A DNA stretch of 22,182 bases from NCBI GenBank assembly GCA_905198575.1, contig CAJKDC010000044.1, forward strand, positions 1-22,182, in the 5' to 3' direction. Of the stretch, positions 7,924 through 15,914 are shown one piece after another. The notes below the pieces were generated by a model. That model was not told where the DNA came from. It searched no databases and worked only from the letters and a program-made list of their open reading frames with translations. Numbering within the stretch: the stretch's first letter is position 1; each line of letters starts with the position of its first letter. This stretch comes from an uncultured Bacteroides sp. GTDB lineage: Bacteria; Bacteroidota; Bacteroidia; Bacteroidales; Bacteroidaceae. A program made the translations under genes and the position numbers.

Positions 7924-10176
7924 ATGAAGAAAATTATTTCAACCTTCGTTGCAGCTGTGGCTATATGCAGCTGTACTACCCAACCAGAAGCAGAAAAGCC
8001 TTCTGTTCTGTCTTATGTAGATCCTTTCATCGGGACAGACGGAATCGTTCACACATTCCCCGGAGCAGCTTATCCTTTTGGTATGATTCAGCTAAGTCCC
8101 GATGGCGACACGCAGGGATGGAACTGGTGCTCTGGATACCATGCATCAGACGACAACATTATGGGTTTCTCTCACACACACCTCAGCGGAACCGGATGGA
8201 GTGACTTGGGAGACATCTTGGTTATGCCAACCGTAGGCGAACTGCAGTTTATGCCAGGCGACAAGAAAGATCCGGACTCTGGTTACCGCAGCCGCATCAG
8301 TCACGATGCAGACAAAGAAGTAGCTACAGCCGGATATTATAAGGTACAGCTGCTTGATGATAAGATTCAGGCAGAAATGACTGTTTCACCACGTGTAGGT
8401 TTCCACCGTTATACATTCCCTGAAACTTCAGAAGCCAACATTATTTTCGACCCTGTACATAAAATCTTTGGTAAGGTACTCGAAACATATGTCAAAGCAG
8501 TAGACGATAAAACCATTGAAGGTTACAGCCGCAGTACCGGATGGGGAGGAAACCGTACTACCTATTTTGTAGCACAACTGTCAAAACCGTACAGCAAAGT
8601 CACAACTTATGCTGAAGGCAAGACTTCTGACGCAAAAGAGCTGAAAGCAAAAGATGCAAAAATCGCTATTTCTTTCGCAACGAAAGCGAATGAAGATGTT
8701 ACGTTGAAAGTAGCTCTTTCTATGGTTGACATGGAAGGTGCACGTAAAAACTTTACAGCTGAAGCAACAAATCTGACATTCGACAGTGCTAAAGCCGCTG
8801 TAGAAAAAGCCTGGACTGAAAAACTGGCTAAATATGAATTCGAAGGAACTGATGTTCACCAGATGCGCATGCTTTATACAGGCCTTTATCACATGATGAT
8901 TCAGCCTAATCTGCATCAGGATGTAGACGGCCGCTACTGGGCACTTGACAAAGTAAACCAGGCTAACGGCTTTACAAACTATTCTACTTTCTCTTTGTGG
9001 GATACATTCCGTGCCGTACATCCGTTGTTCACACTGACTGAACATAAACTTACGGCAGATGTCGTAAATTCACTGGTAAGCCGCTACGAAAACGGTGGTC
9101 AGATTCCATTGTGGGAACTTTGCGGATTCGACAACACCTGTATGATCAGCTACCCGGCTGTATCTGTTATTGCTGATGCCATCCTGAAAGATATCCCGGG
9201 TATCAATGCAGAAAAAGCACTCGAAGCAATGATTTCGGTTTCAAATTACGACTATGTATCAAGCAGTGATGGTCTGAGCGGTGTAGACCTTTATAACAAA
9301 TTAGGATACGTACCGACTCCTATTCATGCATCTGTATCAAAAACCGCAGAAAACAGTTATTATGACTGGTGCATCGCACAGGTAGCACACAAGCTGGGCA
9401 AAACAGACATTGAGAAAACCTACCTCGACCGCTCATTGCGTTTCCTCAATCATTATGACGAGAAAACAGGACTGTTGATGCCAAAAGATGGGAAAGGTAA
9501 TTTCGTTCCTGTAGATTTGACTGACTGGGAATCACTTCGCCCGCATTATATCTCAGGCAATATCTGGGCTTATTCTTATTTCTACCCACATGCAGTAGAA
9601 GAAGTAGTCAAACGCATGGGTGGCAATGAAGCTTTTGTGGCATCTATGGACAAGACATTGCAGACTCCACTGAACATGAAAGGCGAACAGCATGTTGACA
9701 TTTCAGGATTTTTCGGCCAGTATGGTCACGGTGACGAACCGGGACACCAGTTCCTTTATCTGTATGGCAAGACTGGAGCTACCTGGAAAATTGCTGATGC
9801 CGTACATATGGTAGTCGACAGTATTTATAGCGATACCCGTAATGGTATGCCTAATAATGACGACTGCGGTCAGATGTCAGCTTGGCAAGTATTCTCAGCC
9901 ATGGGCTTCTACCCTGTTTGTCCGGGAGACGGCCAGTTTATCATCGGAGCTCCTATGATGCATAAAGCTGCCATCCACACTGAAAGCGGAAAAACATTCA
10001 CTATGGAAGCCAAAAACTTCTCGAAAACAAACCGCTATATCCAGTCGGCTACTTTGAACGGACAGCCACTCACTCGCGGATACATCACTTATGATGAAAT
10101 CATGAATGGCGCAACTTTGGTATTCGAAATGGGATCAACCCCCAATAAGAATATTTTCAACGAACAGAAAAACTAA
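7924..10176 (+). CDS. GH92-family glycosidase (alpha-mannosidase-like) lipoprotein
   Basis: 750 residues. The signal peptide ends in lipobox AICSC (Cys17), so the protein should be lipid-anchored in the envelope and act on glycans. GH92 landmarks in order: YVDPFIGTDGIVHTFPGA (31-48), PFGMIQLSPD, GFSHTHLSGTGWSDLGD (81-97), SLWDTFRAVHPLFTL, GQYGHGDEPGHQFLYLYG (Glu605), and GMPNNDDCGQMSAWQVFSAM (Asp646/647). Family members are Ca2+-dependent inverting exo-alpha-mannosidases acting on N-glycans and yeast mannan. Odd feature: the usual EGNxWQY general-acid motif reads ISGNIWAYSYFYPH (Ser544), so the acid glutamate appears replaced; activity or substrate may differ. No SusC/D neighbours, so it is not inside a classical polysaccharide utilisation locus here. 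Confidence 0.95.
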   Translation: MKKIISTFVAAVAICSCTTQPEAEKPSVLSYVDPFIGTDGIVHTFPGAAYPFGMIQLSPDGDTQGWNWCSGYHASDDNIMGFSHTHLSGTGWSDLGDILVMPTVGELQFMPGDKKDPDSGYRSRISHDADKEVATAGYYKVQLLDDKIQAEMTVSPRVGFHRYTFPETSEANIIFDPVHKIFGKVLETYVKAVDDKTIEGYSRSTGWGGNRTTYFVAQLSKPYSKVTTYAEGKTSDAKELKAKDAKIAISFATKANEDVTLKVALSMVDMEGARKNFTAEATNLTFDSAKAAVEKAWTEKLAKYEFEGTDVHQMRMLYTGLYHMMIQPNLHQDVDGRYWALDKVNQANGFTNYSTFSLWDTFRAVHPLFTLTEHKLTADVVNSLVSRYENGGQIPLWELCGFDNTCMISYPAVSVIADAILKDIPGINAEKALEAMISVSNYDYVSSSDGLSGVDLYNKLGYVPTPIHASVSKTAENSYYDWCIAQVAHKLGKTDIEKTYLDRSLRFLNHYDEKTGLLMPKDGKGNFVPVDLTDWESLRPHYISGNIWAYSYFYPHAVEEVVKRMGGNEAFVASMDKTLQTPLNMKGEQHVDISGFFGQYGHGDEPGHQFLYLYGKTGATWKIADAVHMVVDSIYSDTRNGMPNNDDCGQMSAWQVFSAMGFYPVCPGDGQFIIGAPMMHKAAIHTESGKTFTMEAKNFSKTNRYIQSATLNGQPLTRGYITYDEIMNGATLVFEMGSTPNKNIFNEQKN

Positions 10177-10200
10177 TACATTATAATTGAGTATTGTATA

Positions 10201-10247
10201 AGCGGACGTCACAACGGTAAAATCGTTATGGCGTCCGCTTTCTTTAT
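10201..10247 (+). terminator. Intrinsic terminator after the GH92 gene
   Basis: AGCGGACG (10201-10208) pairs with CGTCCGCT (10232-10239); the stem extends inward through CAxAACG/CGTTxTG around a short A-rich loop. A T-rich tail follows. Confidence 0.88.
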
Positions 10248-10315
10248 GTTTGTTTTTAGAAAGGCCGTGTATCTAATAACCTCGATTCATTTTTCTGTTT
10301 ATCATTTTTTATTTG

Positions 10316-10323
10316 TAACTTTG
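10316..10323 (+). promoter_or_regulatory. Bacteroides -7 element for the lipoprotein-TlpA pair
   Basis: TAACTTTG matches TAnnTTTG and lies 33 bp before the ATG at 10357. The -33 region (TTTTCTG near 10291-10297) is only a partial match. Confidence 0.55.
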
Positions 10324-10356
10324 CTTTATTATTAAACCATTACAACCGACCATATT

Positions 10357-10743
10357 ATGAAAAAAGGATATTATATAATCGTCATGGTTCTCTTAGCATG
10401 CACATTCTCATCGTGCTGCACCACACAGCGATACATCAAGGACCTGCGTGCATTGGTAGAAGAAGTCCAGCAAAATGGAGACCAATATACAGTAACCGAC
10501 TGGCATCAAAGTAATAACAAGTTCTATTCCTACGTAAAGAACTATCCCAAATACTCCGAAAAGATGACTCGCGAAGAAAGACATGAAACCATTACTTTAG
10601 GAGTTACATATATGAAAGAAGCAGCCCCCCATTGTATACAGAGCTTGGACAACGAGCTTTGTAAGTGGCTGGACGACAATAAGAAGCAAATCAACAATCT
10701 CTTTGAATCATTCAAAAACATGATGAAAAGAGACATACACTAA
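10357..10743 (+). CDS. Small lipoprotein of unknown function
   Basis: 128 residues from an ATG. A short basic N-terminus and hydrophobic stretch end at candidate lipoboxes LLAC (Cys15) or FSSC (Cys20), so it should be an envelope lipoprotein; which cysteine is lipidated is not certain. The mature part is mostly helical and charged (YIKDLRALVEEVQQNG, then KQINNLFESFKNMMKR) with DWHQSNNKFYSYVKNYPKYSEKMT between. No catalytic motif is visible and I do not recognise a named family with confidence. It ends 29 bp before the TlpA-like gene with no terminator between, so the two are probably cotranscribed from the promoter at 10316. Confidence 0.8.
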   Translation: MKKGYYIIVMVLLACTFSSCCTTQRYIKDLRALVEEVQQNGDQYTVTDWHQSNNKFYSYVKNYPKYSEKMTREERHETITLGVTYMKEAAPHCIQSLDNELCKWLDDNKKQINNLFESFKNMMKRDIH

Positions 10744-10772
10744 CTTTTACTCAAAACTAGAATTAAAGCAAA

Positions 10773-11867
10773 ATGAAAAAAATCAGTTATCTCAGCGCCT
10801 TGGGATGCCTACTTTTTGCAGCATGCCAACAGTCAACCGGAGGTTATAAAATTAACGGTAATATTTCAGGTGTTGCCGATGGAGAATTAGTATATCTCCA
10901 GAAATTGGTAGACAATGAATTACAAATACAGGATTCAGCTACTGTAACAAACGGTCATTTCGAATTTACAGGAAAACAGGACAGCACCATCAACTGCTAC
11001 CTTACTTACAAATCTGAAGGCAGACCGCAATATTTTGACTTTTTCCTGGAAAACGGAAATATAGAAATCAAACTGGATACCGCCAGCACTGTAAGCGGAA
11101 CCCAGAATAATGAAATATACCAGTCTTTCAAAGACAGATACAAAGCGCTGAACAATGAACTTGGAGCACTTTACCGCAAAATAAAATCCGGTGAATTGAA
11201 AGAGGAAGAAAAAGCAGCCCTTACTGCAGAACTGAACAAAAAAGACAGTCTGGGTATGGAGTTTATCTATAAATTGCTTAGCGATAATATGAACAATGCA
11301 GTAGGTGTGCATCTGTTGCCCGGCTTTTCTTCAGCTTTCGATCTTCCTAAAGTTAAAGCCTTGCTGGATAAGGTGCCAGCTCAATACGCCAATTCTGAAA
11401 GTATCGTAAGTTTAAAAGAATATATCGAAACTGCTCAAAAAACAGAAGTAGGCCAAAAGTTTGTAGACTTCACCATGGACAGCCCTGAAGGCACTCCCGT
11501 GAAACTTGCAGACGAAATAGCAAAAAACAAACTCACTTTGATTGACTTTTGGGCAAGCTGGTGTGGTCCTTGCCGTGCAGAGATGCCAAACGTAGTAGAG
11601 ACTTACAATGCATATAAAGCAAAAGGATTCGGCATCGTGGGTGTATCACTCGATGAGAAAAAGGATGCATGGACAGGCGCAATCAAAAACATGAACATGA
11701 CTTGGACACACATGTCCGACCTGAAAGGATGGCAGAATGCCGGAGCACAGCTTTATGGAGTGAGAAGCATCCCATCTACTGTTTTGGTAGACCAGAACGG
11801 TGTCATTATTGCACGTAATTTACGTGGCGAAGAGTTGAAGGCAAAAATCGGTGAATTACTGAAATAA
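10773..11867 (+). CDS. TlpA/ResA-like thiol-disulfide oxidoreductase lipoprotein with DUF4369-like N-terminal domain
   Basis: 364 residues. The signal sequence ends in lipobox LLFAAC (Cys18). Residues ~25-130 form the beta-rich N-terminal domain common in Bacteroidetes TlpA proteins (YKINGNISGVADGELVYLQK; DUF4369 type). A helical linker follows, then a thioredoxin fold of the AhpC/TSA-TlpA class: FVDFTMDSPEGTPVKLAD, active site WASWCGPC (Cys264, Cys267), and the cis-proline segment VRSIPSTVLVDQNG. The protein likely acts as an envelope thiol reductase. The partner is not evident from the context; the preceding small lipoprotein is the only candidate in the same operon. Confidence 0.93.
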   Translation: MKKISYLSALGCLLFAACQQSTGGYKINGNISGVADGELVYLQKLVDNELQIQDSATVTNGHFEFTGKQDSTINCYLTYKSEGRPQYFDFFLENGNIEIKLDTASTVSGTQNNEIYQSFKDRYKALNNELGALYRKIKSGELKEEEKAALTAELNKKDSLGMEFIYKLLSDNMNNAVGVHLLPGFSSAFDLPKVKALLDKVPAQYANSESIVSLKEYIETAQKTEVGQKFVDFTMDSPEGTPVKLADEIAKNKLTLIDFWASWCGPCRAEMPNVVETYNAYKAKGFGIVGVSLDEKKDAWTGAIKNMNMTWTHMSDLKGWQNAGAQLYGVRSIPSTVLVDQNGVIIARNLRGEELKAKIGELLK

Positions 11868-11892
11868 CCTTTTCTCGCCCATATACTTTCAC

Positions 11893-11936
11893 AAATACGA
11901 GGCTTTTCCATTGCGTGAAGCCTCGTATTTTTTATT
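11893..11936 (+). terminator. Strong intrinsic terminator between convergent genes
   Basis: AAATACGAGGCTT (11893-11905) pairs perfectly with AAGCCTCGTATTT (11918-11930), 12-nt loop, followed by TTTTA. It serves the TlpA gene; on the minus strand the T tract is short, so it may stop the helicase transcript less well. Confidence 0.9.
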
Positions 11937-11943
11937 CATAGAC

Positions 11944-14055
11944 TTATTCTTTATACTGCATCACAATATCCAGAAGAACCTTACCATATTTTTCCACTGT
12001 TTTCTTTCCAATACAAGGAATGCGTAACAATTCCCGCTCATTTTCCGGAAAATGATTTGAAAGTCCAATGATAGCTTTCTGCTGAAGAACTGTATATGCA
12101 GGCAATCCTTGCCGGGCCGCTTCTTCTCTTCGCCAATCCACCAAAGCCTGATATAAGCCTACATTTCCAATATCACTATTAACAGAAAGATCTTTTTTCA
12201 AATTCCGCTCACGCCTCTTTGACTTTTGAGGTTCCTTTTCCTCCATACTTAATATGGCACGCTTGCGCAAAAAATCCTGTACATAAAAGCCATTCTTCAA
12301 AACATGATCCAGCAAAGCAGATTTAATACGGATTACCTCCGTCAGTTCCTCTAAAGCAGTATCCAGTCGTTTCCGAAGCTCTTTATTATCAGTTACCACA
12401 TCTGCCCCTTCCACAAGCTCCTGCAAAGGCTTCAGCTTTTCCGAAAAATACTCGGCAGCACTATGTACCCTCTTCTGCAAGGATTTATCCGCTTCACAAT
12501 CCGAAGCTTGAGAAAGAATACGCATATATTGAATCTCAAATTTCGTACCAACCGCACAAACTTCCTGTTTAAAGCGCTCAGATTCAGCCTTAAATAGTTC
12601 CAATTGTTTGGGATACATTTTATATAAATGCTCATCAATCAACCTGATATAATGATTCAGCGACATATCCAACGCTCTGAACCCAAAAAGTTGTTGCAGC
12701 AATTCTCCAAAATAATTCTTCTGCATTATGGCACATTGTTCCTGGGTTACACTGGACTTTCGAGTTTCCCGATTAAAACTGTCTACTACCTTGTCACTTA
12801 TTACTGCTTCTGCAACTATCGGCGCACTCAGTATCAAGCCCTCCAAAGTACGGCACCGGCTCAATGCCACATAAGCCTGCCCGTGTGTAAATGCTCCAGA
12901 AACATCTATAATCGCCTTATCAAAAGTAAGCCCCTGGCTCTTGTGCACCGTTATAGCCCATGCCAGTTTAAGCGGATACTGTTTAAACGTACCTTCTATC
13001 TCTTCTACTATTTCTTTCGATTCTTCATCCAGTTTATAGCGCGCATTAGCCCATTCAGCCTCCTGCAGATTCACTTTCACACCCGTTTCATCTACCATCA
13101 CCTCAATATTCCGGCTCGATAAATGGGTAATTCTCCCAATCGTTCCGTTAGCATAACGATGCTCACCCGAAATATCGTTTTTCACAAACATCACCTGCGC
13201 TCCTTCCTTTAACTCCAGTTCAAGGTCAGTCGGATAAGAATACTCAGGAAAATTACCATCAACCGTAGCCCTAAATATAAAACTCTCTGCAGGCAATTCA
13301 TCCATCTTCTGCCGATTTATCTGATGCGCCTGATAATTATGCGTTGTCAGCCGGATATATCCCCTGTCATTTATCCTGTCGTGTTCAGGAATATACCTGC
13401 TGTTCAGTGCCGCAAGCTCGGCTTCCGTACATCGGTTTTCCCGAATGGCATTCAGTAAGTCCAGAAAGCGCGTATCATTTTGCCGGTATACCTTTTTCAG
13501 TTCAATGGTGCAAAATACCGTTTTTGCCAGAGCCTTACTTGAGAAAAAATAAGGTGTTTCGTAGTATTCGGACAACATTTGCCACTCATCATTTTTAGCA
13601 ACCGGCGGCAACTGCTGAATATCTCCTATCAACAAAAGTTGTACACCTCCAAACGGTTTGTCACTTCTTCTAAAACGGCGCAAAACATCATCTATAGCAT
13701 CCAGCAAATCAGCCCGTACCATACTGATTTCATCGATTACGAGCAAATCGATACTCCGCATGATATTCAGTTTCTCACGTCCGAATCTAAAACGATATTT
13801 GGCATCGCCTCCAAAAGCAGTTCCAGGAATATAGGGAGCAAAGGGAAGTTGAAAGAAAGAGTGAATAGTCATTCCACCTGCATTAATAGCAGCAATTCCT
13901 GTCGGAGCCAATATAATCATTCGCTTGGGGGACTCCTTTACCAAGGTTTTCAGGAATGTCGTTTTACCGGTTCCGGCTTTACCTGTAAGAAAAATATTTG
14001 TACCTGTCTGCCCAATGAGCATATTGGCCAGTTCCAGTTCAGGATTGGTATTCAT
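11944..14055 (-). CDS. PIF1-like superfamily 1B DNA helicase with C-terminal HRDC domain
   Basis: 703 residues. N-terminal helicase core: Walker A GKAGTGKT (25-32), APTGIAAINAGGMTIHSFFQLP (motif Ia region, 50-71), Walker B LLVIDEISM (104-112), motif III LLIGDIQQLPPV, and near residue 370-400 AWAITVHKSQGLTFDKAI plus YVALSRCRTLEGL (motifs V/VI). These are PIF1/RecD2-type features of 5'-3' DNA helicases. The last ~70 residues (WRREEAARQGLPAYTVLQQ ... LLRIPCIGKKTVEKYG) match the HRDC nucleic-acid-binding domain of RecQ-type helicases. The combination suggests a role in replication or recombination, resolving structured DNA. ATG start at 14055; monocistronic; a weak candidate -7 element TATTTTTG lies at 14111-14118 on the same strand. 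Confidence 0.9.
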   Translation of the reverse strand: MNTNPELELANMLIGQTGTNIFLTGKAGTGKTTFLKTLVKESPKRMIILAPTGIAAINAGGMTIHSFFQLPFAPYIPGTAFGGDAKYRFRFGREKLNIMRSIDLLVIDEISMVRADLLDAIDDVLRRFRRSDKPFGGVQLLLIGDIQQLPPVAKNDEWQMLSEYYETPYFFSSKALAKTVFCTIELKKVYRQNDTRFLDLLNAIRENRCTEAELAALNSRYIPEHDRINDRGYIRLTTHNYQAHQINRQKMDELPAESFIFRATVDGNFPEYSYPTDLELELKEGAQVMFVKNDISGEHRYANGTIGRITHLSSRNIEVMVDETGVKVNLQEAEWANARYKLDEESKEIVEEIEGTFKQYPLKLAWAITVHKSQGLTFDKAIIDVSGAFTHGQAYVALSRCRTLEGLILSAPIVAEAVISDKVVDSFNRETRKSSVTQEQCAIMQKNYFGELLQQLFGFRALDMSLNHYIRLIDEHLYKMYPKQLELFKAESERFKQEVCAVGTKFEIQYMRILSQASDCEADKSLQKRVHSAAEYFSEKLKPLQELVEGADVVTDNKELRKRLDTALEELTEVIRIKSALLDHVLKNGFYVQDFLRKRAILSMEEKEPQKSKRRERNLKKDLSVNSDIGNVGLYQALVDWRREEAARQGLPAYTVLQQKAIIGLSNHFPENERELLRIPCIGKKTVEKYGKVLLDIVMQYKE

Positions 14056-14171
14056 GGTAGTGATTTTATATCAGTTAAGATTTATCTTATATATAAACGC
14101 AGAAACAAAGCAAAAATACATCTATTTAACTGATTAATCTACTTTTTATAAGAAATAACCGCTGTTAAAAC

Positions 14172-14223
14172 AAGAAAGGAAGTCGAAAACAACTGATTAC
14201 CAGTGAGTTATCAACTTCCTTTT
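14172..14223 (-). terminator. Probable terminator of the tRNA-Arg transcript
   Basis: On the minus strand a 9-bp stem AAAGGAAGT/ACTTCCTTT (arms at 14214-14222 and 14175-14183) encloses a smaller hairpin (ACTGgtaatCAGT) and is followed by CTTGTTTT. It lies just downstream of the second tRNA. Confidence 0.65.
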
Positions 14224-14227
14224 CAAG

Positions 14228-14301
14228 TGATTCCGCCGCGATTCGAACGCGGGACCCACAGCTTAGAAGGCTGTTGCTCTATCCAGCTGAGCTACGGAAC
14301 C
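14228..14301 (-). tRNA. tRNA-Arg (anticodon UCU), second of the pair
   Basis: 74-nt cloverleaf on the minus strand. Acceptor GGTTCCG pairs with CGGAATC (one G-U), D arm GCTCAGCTGGATAGAGC, anticodon stem ACAGC-CTTCTAA-GCTGT with anticodon TCT, T arm CCGCG-TTCGAAT-CGCGG, discriminator A. CCA is not encoded. It reads AGA (and AGG by wobble). Confidence 0.96.
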
Positions 14302-14318
14302 ATCCTTATCGCAACCAG

Positions 14319-14392
14319 TGATTCCGCTGCGACTCGAACGCAGAACCCTCGCCTTAGAAGGGCGATGCTCTATCCAGTTGAGCTACGGAACC
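14319..14392 (-). tRNA. tRNA-Arg (anticodon UCU), first of the pair
   Basis: 74-nt cloverleaf on the minus strand, 17 bp upstream of the other tRNA. It has the same acceptor stem and nearly the same D arm, but a different anticodon stem (TCGCC-CTTCTAA-GGCGA) and T stem (CTGCG-TTCGAGT-CGCAG), with changes that keep pairing. Anticodon TCT; discriminator A; CCA not encoded. Confidence 0.96.
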
Positions 14393-14409
14393 ATCCTTGT
14401 TTGCGGTTG

Positions 14410-14440
14410 CAAAGGTACGACTTTTTATTGAATCTGCAAA
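14410..14440 (-). promoter_or_regulatory. Consensus Bacteroides promoter of the tRNA-Arg pair
   Basis: Minus strand: -7 element TACCTTTG (14410-14417) and -33 element TTTG (14437-14440) with a 19-nt gap. The transcript would begin a few bases upstream of the first tRNA, as expected for a stable RNA unit. Confidence 0.85.
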
Positions 14441-14555
14441 TTTTTTCGAATAAAAAAATCACGATTATAAAAAATCAGATTGCATTCATTTCCTAACTGA
14501 CTGATTATAAATCTAATCGACAAAATTCTCAAATTCATTTTATATTCTAAACCAG

Positions 14556-14592
14556 CACAAAAACAAATAAAGAGGCCGTCACAGCCTCTTTA
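14556..14592 (-). terminator. Intrinsic terminator after ferritin
   Basis: AAAGAGGC (14569-14576) pairs with GCCTCTTT (14584-14591), 7-nt loop; on the minus strand it is followed by TTATTTGTTTTTG. It lies 28 bp past the ferritin stop. Confidence 0.85.
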
Positions 14593-14619
14593 TAAATATG
14601 CTAACCTTTCAAAAGATTC

Positions 14620-15102
14620 TTATTTACGCTGACCCAATTTATCGTCCAGGAACAACAGACCTTCTTTTCCTGCAATACGTACCTTGTCAACAATTCCTTT
14701 AGCAGTAGCTTCTTCTTCTACCTGCTCGCGCACATATCCCCACAAGAAATCTTGAGAAGCTTTGTCTTTTTCAGCAGCAGCTACATTCACAAGTTCATCA
14801 ATCAGAGCCGAAACATGGCATTCGTGATTGTATACATGTTCAAATAATGCCAGCACACTATCCCACTCCTGTGGCACGGCATCTATTTTATTAACCTTTG
14901 CTACACCACCACGCTTCATCACATAGTCAGCCAAGTCGTATGCATGCTGCAGCTCTTCCTGAGACTGTTTCTGCATCCAGGTAGCAAAACCATCCAAACC
15001 TTCTTTTTTCAAATAAAAGGCCATAGACAAATACAAGTTTGATGACCACATCTCTGCAACAATCTGTTCGTTGATTGCTGCTTGTAACTTTTCAGAAATC
15101 AT
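14620..15102 (-). CDS. ftnA: Nonheme ferritin (FtnA type)
   Basis: 160 residues, the normal length of bacterial ferritins. It assembles into a 24-subunit cytoplasmic shell that oxidises Fe(II) and stores it as a mineral core. All ferroxidase ligands known from E. coli FtnA fall at identical numbers here: Glu17, Glu50, His53, Glu94, Gln127 and Glu130. The four-helix-bundle pattern is intact (EMWSSNLYLSMAFYLKKEGL; EELQHAYDLADYVMKRGG). ATG start at 15102. It is a single-gene unit with a consensus promoter at 15135-15165 and a terminator at 14556-14592. The promoter shows no Fur- or OxyR-like site I can be sure of. Confidence 0.97.
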   Translation of the reverse strand: MISEKLQAAINEQIVAEMWSSNLYLSMAFYLKKEGLDGFATWMQKQSQEELQHAYDLADYVMKRGGVAKVNKIDAVPQEWDSVLALFEHVYNHECHVSALIDELVNVAAAEKDKASQDFLWGYVREQVEEEATAKGIVDKVRIAGKEGLLFLDDKLGQRK

Positions 15103-15134
15103 AGCTAAATATTTTTAGAATTTAATGATTAATT

Positions 15135-15165
15135 CAAAGATAGCGTAATATATAGGAAGAACAAA
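15135..15165 (-). promoter_or_regulatory. Consensus Bacteroides promoter of ferritin
   Basis: Minus strand: -7 element TATCTTTG (15135-15142), -33 element TTTG (15162-15165), 19-nt gap. Implied leader about 25 nt. Confidence 0.85.
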
Positions 15166-15228
15166 ACAAAATCACAAAAATTAGCCGGACGTTTACATTT
15201 TGAATACATCCTTTATTTCCGTTCACAA

Positions 15229-15717
15229 CTACTTTTTCAAAATAGCAGCTATACCTTTATAAGCCAACTTTGTATCTTCATTTCCGTGAGCACCTCCTAC
15301 TCCAATTCCTCCCACCACAATTCCTTCGATGACGATGGGAACACCTCCTTCCATCACCGTAAAATTGCTGTCGAGCGAACGGATATCTTCAGGAATCCTA
15401 CCGTCTTTGATTCCCCGCATTATCTCGCCGGTCTCACGTTTTTGCGAGCAGGCTGTATATGCTTTCTTATAACTCGCTTGTAAGGTATGTACACCGGCTT
15501 GATGATGCCGAATAACAGATAACACTTGCCCAGATTTGTCTACTACCGTTAAGGTAACAGCAAACCCTTCTTTACAGGCTTCATTATAAGCTTCGCGTGC
15601 CATTTGCAAAGCCATTTCTCCTGTCAGGACAGGCTCCTTATAAACAGAGTCTGTTTGAGCAAATGTTCTCATACTGCATGATAATATAAATAATGTAACA
15701 AACAAAATACTTTTCAT
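15229..15717 (-). CDS. Secreted GlcG/HbpS-like protein
   Basis: 162 residues with a cleavable signal peptide (MKSILFVTLFILSCSMRTFA|QTD). The mature part matches the GlcG/HbpS family: LTGEMALQMAREAYNEACKEGFAVTLTVVDKSGQVLSVIRHHQAG, then TLQASYKKAYTACS and the glycine-rich end VVGGIGVGGAHGNEDTKLA. Family members include the haem-binding protein HbpS of Streptomyces and proteins of unknown function encoded near glycolate or diol genes. The signal peptide and the ferritin gene downstream would suit a haem/iron-related role, but that is inference. ATG start at 15717. The ferritin gene has its own promoter, so the two need not be one operon. Confidence 0.85.
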   Translation of the reverse strand: MKSILFVTLFILSCSMRTFAQTDSVYKEPVLTGEMALQMAREAYNEACKEGFAVTLTVVDKSGQVLSVIRHHQAGVHTLQASYKKAYTACSQKRETGEIMRGIKDGRIPEDIRSLDSNFTVMEGGVPIVIEGIVVGGIGVGGAHGNEDTKLAYKGIAAILKK

Positions 15718-15766
15718 ACTACGAATAGTTTAATGAAACAAGACACATTATATCACTGCCACACAG

Positions 15767-15862
15767 TCAAACTGTCTTTCCTACATGATTCCTGACATAC
15801 TGCTGTGGGGATTCTCCGGTTATCTGCTTGAATACACGACTGAAACTGTCGGTAATCCTGTA
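15767..15862 (-). pseudogene. Remnant of an AraC-family regulator (C-terminal end only)
   Basis: The minus-strand frame ending at 15767 reads ITDSFSRVFKQITGESP then QQYVRNHVGKTV and a stop. This is the usual second helix-turn-helix end of AraC/XylS regulators (pattern SxFSRxFKxxTGxSPxxY). Only about 30 codons are recognisable; upstream the same frame simply runs antisense to the next gene and makes no family sense. I read it as a decayed 3' end of a lost regulator gene. It sits between the GlcG-like gene and the promoter region of the membrane-kinase gene. Confidence 0.6.
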
Positions 15863-15877
15863 ACAAAAATAATTAAA

Positions 15878-15885
15878 CATCTTTG
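15878..15885 (+). promoter_or_regulatory. Possible -7 element for the membrane-kinase fusion gene
   Basis: CATCTTTG differs from TAnnTTTG only at the first base and lies 29 bp before the ATG at 15915. No clear -33 element; this stretch adjoins the AraC remnant. Confidence 0.4.
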
Positions 15886-15914
15886 CACCGTCAAAAATTA
15901 ATCGAACTATTTTA

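Noticed and set aside
8581..9045. 154-codon minus-strand frame
   Set aside because: Antisense to the GH92 gene; Cys/Phe-rich nonsense composition.
14228..14392. Integration site of a genomic island at the tRNA-Arg genes
   Set aside because: No integrase and no repeated tRNA 3' end is visible on either side within the window.
14203..14496. 97-codon plus-strand frame
   Set aside because: It runs through both tRNA genes on the opposite strand, so it is an artefact of structured RNA sequence.
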